Positions 28,140 through 36,576 of a stretch of DNA of 64,000 nt are shown in pieces (the stretch's first letter is position 1; every line of letters begins with the position of its first letter). The stretch is from NCBI GenBank assembly GCA_040510375.1, contig JBEVJC010000033.1, positions 1 to 64,000 of the forward strand, given 5' to 3'. Both the position numbers and the translations under genes were made by a program. The notes under the pieces were generated by a model. That model made no database searches. It saw only the letters and a program-made list of their open reading frames with translations, and was not told the DNA's origin. Source of the DNA: JBEVJC01 sp040510375. GTDB taxonomy: Bacteria > Bacteroidota > Bacteroidia > Chitinophagales > Chitinophagaceae.

Positions 28140-30089
28140 ATGTCAAGTATTCAATTTTCTAAACAAACAATTTTAACCGCGATAGTGCTTATCACAGGCC
28201 TGTCCGCCGGTGCACAGGAAGCAGCGCGACCCCAGCCCAAATGGTGGTTTGGCGTTTCAGGCGCAGCCAATTTCAATAAGTACCGGGGAACCACCCAGGA
28301 GCTTAACCAGGATGTGTCTGTTCCTACCGCCTTCCATAAGGGTTCGGGAGTAAGACCCTATTTTTCCGTTCTTACAGAATACCGTCCCAATAAAGTACTG
28401 GGAGGAAGTCTGAACATCGCCTATGACGGGCGCGGTGGTAAGTTTAAGGAAGTGATGGCGCCCTGCGACTGTCCCGCCAACTTATCAACCAATATCAGTT
28501 ATATAGCCATTGAGCCAAGTTTGAGGATCGCTCCTTTTTCTTCCGGCTTTTATATTTTCGGCGGACCTACACTGAGTTTTAACACTTCCAAATCCTTTGT
28601 ATATAAACAAGACAAACAGGATGATAAAAAGGGCGACTGGAGTGAAGTGCATTCCACCGTCTTTTCCGGACAGGCAGGTATTGGATACGATGTGCCCGTT
28701 AGTTCAAAGACAAACAGTACACAGGTTACACTTTCTCCCTTCGCTTCCTTCCTGACCGATTTTGGTCATGATGCAAGGTCGGTTGAATCATGGTCAATGT
28801 ATAGTTACCGTGCCGGTGTAGCGTTGAAATTTGGTAAGTCCAAAAAAGTAATTCCCTTAGTAGCACCAGAAAGCGAACCGGTTTTGAACGAAGCCGGTTT
28901 CCGCTTCTCTGTTACACCACCCGATGATGCAGTTGCATTAAGGCAGGTGAAAGAGATGTTCCCGCTCAGGAATTCCGTTTACTTCGACGAAGGCTCGGTG
29001 AGCATACCTTCACGGTATACATCACTTAGTCCAGCCCAGGCAAAATCCTTCCGTGAACTTACACTGCAGGATGGCCAGCCGGATGACCTGAGTAAAGGAA
29101 GATCTGCCCGCCAGATGGCGGTGTATCATAATATTTTAAATATCATGGGAGACCGGATGCGGCTTAATCCCAGGAGTGAAGTGGCCCTTACAGGCATCTC
29201 ACAAATGAGTGCAGGTGAAGGCGGTTCAATGGCACAGGCCGTTAAACAATACCTGGTGTCTGCATTCGGAATTGATCCTTCACGTATATCAGTGCAGGGT
29301 AATCAGCAGTCGGCAGATATAGCAACCAGTACAGTTGCCGGCGATGATCCGGCCCTGATTCAATCGACCTGGCGCAGGGTTGATATTACCAGCAAGAGTC
29401 CGGAATTGTTATTGCAGGTTGGTGGTGCTTCTTCACCATGGCTTCAGCCCGTTAACCTGAACAGTGTAGATGATGCAAAGGTTGTATTCAATGCACCAGG
29501 TGCCGATACTTCTGTGTTGTCCTGGAAATTACTGGTAACAGATGATAAGGGAGCCGTCCGCAATTTTGGTCCGTATACCGGTAACCAGGTTTCCATTCCT
29601 ACAAGTGCGATCCTTGGTGCCAGGACATCCGGCGACTACAAGGTAACAATGACAGCCAACATGAAGAATGGCCAGGTTGTAGAAAAAATGACCGGTCTGG
29701 CATTGAAACAACCAACCAAACCGGTGAGTCAGGATTTCAGGTATAGTATCCTGTTCAATTTTGATGAGTCAACCACTACGCCTTATTACAGGAAATTCCT
29801 GACCGAACATGTTACACCGCTGATCACTGATAATGCAACGGTGATTATCCGCGGCCATACCGATAAAATCGGACAGCCGTTGTACAACCAGAAATTATCG
29901 GAAGAACGTGCGGCAGAAACAAAAAATATTATTGAAGCTGCACTGGCCCAGAAAGGAATAAAGGGCGTTACATTCAGGTCGGCCGGATTTGGCCAGGAAA
30001 CTGAATCTGCACTTTTTAAAAATCAATCACCTGAAGAGCTGGTCTATAACAGGACAGTAACCGTGGATATATTGCCTGCTGTCAGGTAA
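28140..30089 (+). CDS. OmpA-family outer-membrane protein with two OmpA-like domains
   Basis: 649 residues: a signal peptide (ending SAGAQ), a beta-barrel-like domain (about 28-245; PKWWFGVSGAANFNKYRG, RAGVALKFGKS), a first OmpA-like domain (about 280-425) and a second, canonical OmpA domain (about 535-649). The second keeps ILFNFDES, the peptidoglycan-binding IRGHTDKIG, LSEERA and NRTVTVDI. The first has the same layout (NSVYFDEGS, RISVQG, WRRVDI) but lacks GHTD, so it probably no longer binds peptidoglycan. The protein should tie the outer membrane to the cell wall. It follows the two ice-binding genes in the same direction and its 3' end overlaps the convergent regulator gene by 8 nt. Confidence 0.9.
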   Translation: MSSIQFSKQTILTAIVLITGLSAGAQEAARPQPKWWFGVSGAANFNKYRGTTQELNQDVSVPTAFHKGSGVRPYFSVLTEYRPNKVLGGSLNIAYDGRGGKFKEVMAPCDCPANLSTNISYIAIEPSLRIAPFSSGFYIFGGPTLSFNTSKSFVYKQDKQDDKKGDWSEVHSTVFSGQAGIGYDVPVSSKTNSTQVTLSPFASFLTDFGHDARSVESWSMYSYRAGVALKFGKSKKVIPLVAPESEPVLNEAGFRFSVTPPDDAVALRQVKEMFPLRNSVYFDEGSVSIPSRYTSLSPAQAKSFRELTLQDGQPDDLSKGRSARQMAVYHNILNIMGDRMRLNPRSEVALTGISQMSAGEGGSMAQAVKQYLVSAFGIDPSRISVQGNQQSADIATSTVAGDDPALIQSTWRRVDITSKSPELLLQVGGASSPWLQPVNLNSVDDAKVVFNAPGADTSVLSWKLLVTDDKGAVRNFGPYTGNQVSIPTSAILGARTSGDYKVTMTANMKNGQVVEKMTGLALKQPTKPVSQDFRYSILFNFDESTTTPYYRKFLTEHVTPLITDNATVIIRGHTDKIGQPLYNQKLSEERAAETKNIIEAALAQKGIKGVTFRSAGFGQETESALFKNQSPEELVYNRTVTVDILPAVR

Positions 30090-30771
30090 AATTCAGATCG
30101 CTATTGTTAATGAAGTTAATCAGGGCTGCAGCGTTTTTCAGCTTCAGCTTCCGGAACATATTATAGCGGTGAACCTCAACAGTCCTTGTAGCGAGGGACA
30201 ATGTTTCACCAATTTCCCGGGACGATAACCCCGTCTTGATCAGTTTAATTATTTCTATTTCCCGCAGGGTCAGGTCTTCAATGCGGGGAATATTTTCAGT
30301 GGGCTCGAGTATTTTTGTCCGGGTCAATATCGACTTTAACTCCTGGCAGACGTAAATATTACCTTTCATCACTTCCTGTGCTGCGGTAGTCATTTCGTCT
30401 GCCGGTGAGTTTTTTGTAACATATCCCGAAGCTCCCAGCTTAAACATTTTTTTTACATAGGCGGGCTGGTTATGCATTGAAATGACAACGACCTTACTGC
30501 GGGCTGAACATTCCCTTAACATCGGAAGCAGGTCCACACCCGACTCATTCCCCAGGTTGATGTCCATATATATAACATCCGGCTGTTTTTTCTTCACCAG
30601 TTCAATCGCTTCATCCATACTGCCGCTGGCACCCACCAGTTCAAACTCCTGGCTTTGTCTGAACAGGAGTCCCCACATATCCCTGATCAGTTTATGATCA
30701 TCTACTACTATTATAGTAATTTTTTTTCGCATACGGCTATTCCCTGTAAAGCTAGGTTTATTGTGGTTCAT
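30082..30771 (-). CDS. LuxR/NarL-family response regulator
   Basis: 229 residues from 30771; an internal Met at 30732 (MRKKITIIVVDDHK) may be the true start. The receiver domain shows the acidic pair (VVDD), the phosphoacceptor aspartate (YMDINLG), a serine for the usual Thr (VVVISMHN) and the lysine in GYVTKNSP. A LuxR-type helix-turn-helix follows (LTLREIEIIKLIKTGLSSREIGETL, TVEVHRYNMFRKL; read as adjacent segments). It would bind DNA once phosphorylated by a kinase not seen next to it. It converges on the OmpA gene and is divergent from the GH92 gene, with which it shares a 228-bp promoter region. Confidence 0.92.
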   Translation of the reverse strand: MNHNKPSFTGNSRMRKKITIIVVDDHKLIRDMWGLLFRQSQEFELVGASGSMDEAIELVKKKQPDVIYMDINLGNESGVDLLPMLRECSARSKVVVISMHNQPAYVKKMFKLGASGYVTKNSPADEMTTAAQEVMKGNIYVCQELKSILTRTKILEPTENIPRIEDLTLREIEIIKLIKTGLSSREIGETLSLATRTVEVHRYNMFRKLKLKNAAALINFINNSDLNFT

Positions 30772-30934
30772 GCTCCTTAAAAGGACCTGTTTGGGGAAAT
30801 CTCTGTTCCCTTCCCATTTTTAATGGTTTTCCTGCTAAAATTAGTGTGACCGGTTAAGAAACTCATTTTATTGTAAATGAAAACTTTAGGGCCTGATCGT
30901 AAAAAAATATAAAAATTAATTTTCCTGTTAGTGG

Positions 30935-30955
30935 ATTTATTAAGCATTTATTAAG
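30935..30955 (+). promoter_or_regulatory. Direct repeat ATTTATTAAG x2, 11-bp period
   Basis: Two identical 10-mers at 30935-30944 and 30946-30955, one base apart, lie 45 bp before the GH92 start in the region shared with the response regulator gene. An 11-bp period is one turn of helix, as is usual for tandem response-regulator sites. The binding protein is unknown. Confidence 0.45.
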
Positions 30956-30999
30956 AACGCACCTGTTTATTGCAGGTATATTCTAACGACTACTTGCTT

Positions 31000-33264
31000 A
31001 TGTTTAAAATCTTTTTCCTGGTACCACTGGTTTTAATTTCCCTGTGCTCCTTCGCCCAGCAACCTGCCCGATATACTCCCGAACAATCCGGTCCGGACAA
31101 TCTTTTCTTTGTTGACCCGGTTATTGGCAACGTATCCCAACTGCTCGAACCTACCCGTCCGATTGTGCATCTTCCCAACCAGATGATCCGGATGACACCA
31201 CAACGAAAGGATTACCTGGACGACCAGATCAGCAGTTTTCCCCTGACCATTGCCTCCCATCGCCTGGGCGAGGTATTCGCACTACGGGTATCGACCGGTA
31301 ACCTGGAGGCCAGGGACTGGGATCGTAAAATGAATTATGACCATGACCTGGAAATCCTGCGTCCCTGGTATTATTCCACCATACTTGTGGATGACGGCAT
31401 CCGGGTTGAATTTACCGCAGGGAAAAAAACAGGCGCGTTCCGGTTTCGTTTTCCAGGTACATCGCCGGCAAATATTTTATTCTCCAACTATAACGGCGGC
31501 AAATCATCCTATCATTTTATTTCTGCTACCGAACTGACAGCCACGGAAACTTATCATGGTGATATTCCGGTTTACCTGTATGGCGTATTCGATCACCCGG
31601 GAAAACCATCCGTATTGGAGAATGGAAAAATTGTATTACGTAATACAATATCATCCGGCACAGCCAGGTCCGCCATCAGTTTTGAATCCGGTATACGTGA
31701 TGTTGAATTCCGTTATGCCATCAGCTTTGTTAGTGCAGCCCAGGCCCGGCGCAACTTTGAGAAGGAGCTGAAGGGTCCCGGTTTTGATGATCTTTCATCC
31801 GGTGGACAAAAAACCTGGCAGAAAGTAATGAACCAGGTAAGGGTGGAAGGGGGCACAGAGGCCCAGAAACGATCATTCTATACAGCACTTTACCGGTATT
31901 ATGAAAGGATGGTGGATATCAGTGAAGACTCTTCCTACTATAGCGGCTACAGTAAAAAAATTGAAAAAGATAACCGTCCGTTTTATGTTGACGACTGGTC
32001 ATGGGATACCTATCTGGCAATGCATCCCCTTCGTATGATCCTTGATCCGGCACAGGAAGAAGATATGCTGCAATCGTATGTGAGGATGTATGAACAAAGC
32101 GGCTGGATGCCCACCTTTCCGGTACTGTTTGGTGACCATGCCTGTATGAATGGATTCCATTCAACCGTGATCTTCCTCGATGCATATCGTAAAGGCCTGC
32201 GTAATTACGACCTCGACAAAGCATATGAAGGCATGCGAAAGAATGCTACCGGCGCCACCATGTTGCCCTGGCGTAACGGTCCGAAAACAAGCCTCGATGA
32301 TTTTTATTATACCCGGAAATTTTTTCCCTCTTTACAACCCGGTCAGCCCGACCCCGTTAAAGAGGTACATTCATTTGAGAAACGCCAGTCGGTTGCATTA
32401 ACCCTGGGTCACAGTTACGACGACTGGGCCCTGGGTGAACTGGCTCGCGAACGGGGTAATACCAGCGATTATAAACTGTTCAACACAAGGGGTGCTTACT
32501 ATAAAAACCTTTGGCATCCCGCTAAAAAATTATTCCTGCCCAAAGATGAGAAGGGAAACTGGATTGATATTGATCCCAAGTTTGACGGGGGTATGGGCGG
32601 GCGTGAATATTATGATGAAAACAATGCCTGGACCTACATGTGGCAGGTGCAGCAGGATATCCCTGCACTGATCGGATTGATGGGAGGCACCAGGTCTTTT
32701 GAGGAAAGACTGGATGAATTATTCCGCGAAGGACTTGATCGTTCCAGGTATGTATTCTGGAATAAGTTCCCCGATGCTACCGGACTGGTTGGACAGTTTT
32801 CAATGGGTAATGAACCAAGTTTCCATATACCCTACCTCTATAATTATACTGGTTCACCATGGAAAACGCAGAAGAGAATCCGGTTCCTGCTGGAGACCTG
32901 GTTCAAGGATAATGTATTCGGAATTCCCGGTGATGAAGATGGAGGTGGTATGTCGGCATTCGCCGTTTTTTCTGCCATGGGATTTTATCCGGTTACTCCT
33001 GGTCTGCCCGTGTATACAATCGGCAGTCCTTTGTTCAGCCGGATCACTATCGATCTTTCAAACGGAAAACAGTTCACAGTCATCGCAAAGGATTGTTCGG
33101 TAACAAATAAATATATCCAGCATGCAATGATGAATGGTAAAACACTCGATACTCCCTGGTTTACCCATGAGCAACTGACCAGTGGGGGAGTGCTGGAATT
33201 ACAAATGGGACCATTACCGGATAAAACATGGGGTTTGCCCCCCGCCGCCACTACAAAAAATTAA
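31000..33264 (+). CDS. GH92 family alpha-mannosidase, secreted
   Basis: 754 residues from the ATG at 31000, which opens a signal peptide (MFKIFFLVPLVLISLCSFAQ); the frame runs upstream to a TTG at 30970. GH92 hallmarks are clear: DDWSWDTYLAMHPLRMI, GNEPSFHIPYLYNYTG (near residue 603, with the general acid Glu), GDEDGGGMSAFAVFSAMGFY (near 644, catalytic acidic residues) and YTIGSPLF. GH92 enzymes are calcium-dependent exo-mannosidases that remove alpha-linked mannose with inversion. The N-terminal domain differs from the usual VDPFIGTGG-type opening (here VDPVIGNVSQLLEP), hinting at a divergent subfamily. It heads the locus with SusC/D, DUF3823 and GH99-like genes. Confidence 0.93.
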   Translation: MFKIFFLVPLVLISLCSFAQQPARYTPEQSGPDNLFFVDPVIGNVSQLLEPTRPIVHLPNQMIRMTPQRKDYLDDQISSFPLTIASHRLGEVFALRVSTGNLEARDWDRKMNYDHDLEILRPWYYSTILVDDGIRVEFTAGKKTGAFRFRFPGTSPANILFSNYNGGKSSYHFISATELTATETYHGDIPVYLYGVFDHPGKPSVLENGKIVLRNTISSGTARSAISFESGIRDVEFRYAISFVSAAQARRNFEKELKGPGFDDLSSGGQKTWQKVMNQVRVEGGTEAQKRSFYTALYRYYERMVDISEDSSYYSGYSKKIEKDNRPFYVDDWSWDTYLAMHPLRMILDPAQEEDMLQSYVRMYEQSGWMPTFPVLFGDHACMNGFHSTVIFLDAYRKGLRNYDLDKAYEGMRKNATGATMLPWRNGPKTSLDDFYYTRKFFPSLQPGQPDPVKEVHSFEKRQSVALTLGHSYDDWALGELARERGNTSDYKLFNTRGAYYKNLWHPAKKLFLPKDEKGNWIDIDPKFDGGMGGREYYDENNAWTYMWQVQQDIPALIGLMGGTRSFEERLDELFREGLDRSRYVFWNKFPDATGLVGQFSMGNEPSFHIPYLYNYTGSPWKTQKRIRFLLETWFKDNVFGIPGDEDGGGMSAFAVFSAMGFYPVTPGLPVYTIGSPLFSRITIDLSNGKQFTVIAKDCSVTNKYIQHAMMNGKTLDTPWFTHEQLTSGGVLELQMGPLPDKTWGLPPAATTKN

Positions 33265-33367
33265 ACTACTATAAACACTTAAACCTGCAACCAGCAATTA
33301 TGATACCTGTACTATTCCCGCCCTGACCAGCTATTGGATAAAAACTAACCAAACCATGCTATCAAGG

Positions 33368-33385
33368 CGATTGAAACGATTGAAA
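33368..33385 (+). repeat. Tandem CGATTGAAA x2 in the SusC leader
   Basis: Two exact 9-bp units abut at 33368-33376 and 33377-33385, ending 25 bp before the SusC start codon. This could be an operator or a leader element; no role is known. Confidence 0.5.
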
Positions 33386-33410
33386 CATTAACAGATACAA
33401 CACTCTTGCT

Positions 33411-36400
33411 ATGAGAAAAATTACTTTCATTCTACTGCTGCTATTTTCTTTACCCGTGATGCTGTTTGCCCAGCAGAAAGTGATCCGGGGAAAAGTTACC
33501 AGTCCCACCGACGGGACTCCCCTTCCAGGTGTCAGTGTAATGGTCAATGGCCAGCCCGGATCCTCAGCCGGCTCCACCACCAATGAAGAAGGGGAATTTG
33601 TAATCAGTGTTCCCAATGATGCCAAAGAACTCGTGTTCACTTTTGTGGGCAGGAAACAGGTGGTCGAAAAAATCAACGGCCGGTCAACCATCGATGTGAG
33701 CCTGCTTTCAAGCGAAGAAAGCCTGGGCGAAGTGGTGGTGGTCGGTTACGGTTCCCAGCGAAAAGAAACACTAACGGGTTCCGTTGCCACTATTTCTGCA
33801 AAAGAAATACAGACAACCACCCATGTAAGCCTTGCACAGAAAATCCAGGGTAAGGTGCCCGGATTACTGGTTCGTCAGATGGGGGGTGAGCCGGGAACAT
33901 TTGATAATGTCATTAATATCCGTGGATTTGGTACGCCACTTTATGTAATTGACGGGATTGTCAGGGATGGCTCTTCCGATTTCCAGCGCCTGAATGCCGA
34001 AGACATTGAAAGTATTTCCTTCCTGAAAGATGCTTCTGCTGCTATTTATGGATTCGGTTCTGCAAATGGGGTGGTGATCGTTACCACCAGGAAGGGAAGA
34101 AAGGGACGTGCCACCTTTAATTATACCGGTACGGTTGGATTTATGCAACCAACGGATGTTCCACGTATGACCAATGCTTCGGAGTGGATGCAGTTACGCA
34201 ACGATGCAGCACTACTGGGAACAGGTTCGGCCTTTGTCTCCGAAGAAGAACTCCAGAAATGGATCACCGCTGCACCGGGTTATGAAAGTACCGACTGGTA
34301 CGGTCTCGCGCTTAAAAAAACCGCGGTTCAGCAGCAACATAATTTATCCGCATCGGGTGGTAATGAGAAAACACAATATTATATTGGTCTCGCGTTGGTA
34401 GATGAAGGAAGCCTGCTGCGGACTGATGATATAAATTACAAACGTTATAATATCCGTTCCAACCTTACCACCGAACTGGCCAATAACCTCAAGGCTGAAT
34501 TATTTATCGGCGGACGGTTTGAAGAACGTGAAACACCAGGGGAGAATTTTTTCAATATTTTCAAAGGCACACGTACTGCACTTCCTACAGAGCGGCCCTT
34601 TGCAAACAATAATCCCGATTACCTCACTTCGCCTGCACCGTCGAACCTGAATCCGCTTGCATTGTCGGACCGGGATATCACCGGTTATTCCGAAGAGCTT
34701 ACCAGGAGCCTGCAGACGACCATGTCACTTATCTATACTGCACCCTTCCTGAAAGGCCTTTCGCTTCGTGGTACTGCTGCTTATGATATGGGAAGCTACC
34801 AGGCAAAAAGTGTATACAAGCCATTCAAACTTTATGGTTATGTCAATAACGATTATGTAACCTTCCCTCAACGGGTGGGTACTTCATCGATCTCAAATAA
34901 TTTCGGCAACAGCAACCGGTTTACGGTGCAGGCCCAGGTAAATTATGCGACCAGTATAGCAACGGATCATTTCGTTGGTGGTACCGCGGTATTTGAACAA
35001 AGGCAGGAATGGGGTCGCAATGCAGGACTGCAACGCCTGTACGATTTCTATACCATTGACCAGGTGAATGCAGCCGGCCAGAACAACCAGACCAACTCGG
35101 GTAGTGAGGGTGAAAGCTCTTCCCAATCTTTGCTGGGTAGGTTCAACTATGATTTCCGGAAAAAATATTTTGCTGAATTTGCTTTCCGTTACATGGGTAC
35201 CTATGCCTATCCGCCCGAAACAAGATGGGGATTTTTTCCAATCGTATCAGCAGGATGGCGGATTTCGGAAGAACCATTTATCCAGCGTAATCTTCCTGCA
35301 GTCACCAACCTGAAACTGAAAGGTTCTTATGGTGAAGTGGGAGACAATACCGGAGTGGGCGCCTTCCAGTGGATCCAGGGTTTTACACTTGGTGGTGGCG
35401 GCCGTTATGAATTTACGAATGGCAGCCTGACCAATGGTGCGGCTTCACCGGGGATCGTTAATCCTTCACTTACCTGGGTAACAGCAAAGACATCCAATAT
35501 CGGTATTGAGCTTGGACTCTGGAACAAACTGAATCTGGAATTTGAAGTTTTCAGACGCGATCGTGAAGGTCTTCTTGCTTTCCGCAACCTGTCACTGACC
35601 AATACATTCGGTGCCTCGCTGCCACAGGAAAACCTGAACAGCGACCGGACACAGGGTTTTGATTTTTCGGCCAGCTACCGGGGTAATATAAGTGGCGTGC
35701 AATTTAATGTTGCAGGGAATGTCAGTTTTTCGAGAACCCAGAACCTGTATGTGGAAAGAGGTCCGTTTACCAGCAGTATGGACAGATGGAGAAATGGTAC
35801 GGCCGATCGGTACAATGATATCGTTTGGGCGCTTACCTACCTGGGACAATTCATGTCCGAAGAAGAGATTGCCAGTTATCCCATCCAGAATGGCGGGCAG
35901 GCAAATATCCGCGAGCTTCCCGGTGATTTTAAATTCAAAGATGTAAATAATGATGGTGTTATTGATGGTAAGGATCAATTGCCGTTGTTCATTGGAGCCG
36001 TGGGTAACAATGATGACGTAAATGCAGGCGGCAGGAAAAATCCGAAGATCAATTACGGTCTTACCCTGTCGGCCGTTTATAAAAACTTTGATGTGAATAT
36101 CCTGCTTCAGGGCTCAGCCATGTATACGGTACGATTCAGTGAAGTTTATGCCGAGTTGCTGGCATTCCGTGGTAATACACCTGCTTACTTCTTTGACCGG
36201 TGGAGAAAATCCGATCCCTATGATCCGAAGAGTGAATGGATTCCGGGCAAATGGCCTGCTGCCCGTTTTATCCAGGATGTGGGTGCCATGTACAATGAGA
36301 GTTCGGTCTGGAGAAAGAATGCTTCGTATGTGCGGCTGAAGAACCTGGAAATAGGATATACGTTTGGAGAAAAAACGTTTGGCAGGTCGGGCATCAAGAG

Positions 36401-36554
36401 ACTCCGCATTTATGCCAATGGTTTTAACCTGCTGACAATTTGTGATCCATTTGTAAAACCATTTGATCCGGAGCGGCTGGAGGGACTTTACAATGCAGGG
36501 TTTAATTATCCGCTTACCAAGACCTACAACTTTGGTGTAAATCTAAATTTCTAA
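33411..36554 (+). CDS. SusC/RagA-family TonB-dependent transporter (mannan locus)
   Basis: 1047 residues: signal peptide (MRKITFILLLLFSLPVMLFAQ), CarboxypepD_reg-like domain (VIRGKVTSPTDGTPLPGVSV), the EVVVVGYGSQRKETLTG stretch, plug domain (QGKVPGLLVRQ, INIRGFGTPLYVIDGI, SFLKDASAAIYGFGSANG) and the barrel, ending in KTYNFGVNLNF. No STN domain is present. It should import oligosaccharides released at the cell surface, with the SusD protein encoded 22 bp downstream as its lid. The flanking GH92 and GH99-like genes suggest mannose-containing oligosaccharides. The binding specificity itself cannot be read. Confidence 0.95.
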   Translation: MRKITFILLLLFSLPVMLFAQQKVIRGKVTSPTDGTPLPGVSVMVNGQPGSSAGSTTNEEGEFVISVPNDAKELVFTFVGRKQVVEKINGRSTIDVSLLSSEESLGEVVVVGYGSQRKETLTGSVATISAKEIQTTTHVSLAQKIQGKVPGLLVRQMGGEPGTFDNVINIRGFGTPLYVIDGIVRDGSSDFQRLNAEDIESISFLKDASAAIYGFGSANGVVIVTTRKGRKGRATFNYTGTVGFMQPTDVPRMTNASEWMQLRNDAALLGTGSAFVSEEELQKWITAAPGYESTDWYGLALKKTAVQQQHNLSASGGNEKTQYYIGLALVDEGSLLRTDDINYKRYNIRSNLTTELANNLKAELFIGGRFEERETPGENFFNIFKGTRTALPTERPFANNNPDYLTSPAPSNLNPLALSDRDITGYSEELTRSLQTTMSLIYTAPFLKGLSLRGTAAYDMGSYQAKSVYKPFKLYGYVNNDYVTFPQRVGTSSISNNFGNSNRFTVQAQVNYATSIATDHFVGGTAVFEQRQEWGRNAGLQRLYDFYTIDQVNAAGQNNQTNSGSEGESSSQSLLGRFNYDFRKKYFAEFAFRYMGTYAYPPETRWGFFPIVSAGWRISEEPFIQRNLPAVTNLKLKGSYGEVGDNTGVGAFQWIQGFTLGGGGRYEFTNGSLTNGAASPGIVNPSLTWVTAKTSNIGIELGLWNKLNLEFEVFRRDREGLLAFRNLSLTNTFGASLPQENLNSDRTQGFDFSASYRGNISGVQFNVAGNVSFSRTQNLYVERGPFTSSMDRWRNGTADRYNDIVWALTYLGQFMSEEEIASYPIQNGGQANIRELPGDFKFKDVNNDGVIDGKDQLPLFIGAVGNNDDVNAGGRKNPKINYGLTLSAVYKNFDVNILLQGSAMYTVRFSEVYAELLAFRGNTPAYFFDRWRKSDPYDPKSEWIPGKWPAARFIQDVGAMYNESSVWRKNASYVRLKNLEIGYTFGEKTFGRSGIKRLRIYANGFNLLTICDPFVKPFDPERLEGLYNAGFNYPLTKTYNFGVNLNF

Positions 36555-36576
36555 GTGAACATTTAACGAAGTCATT

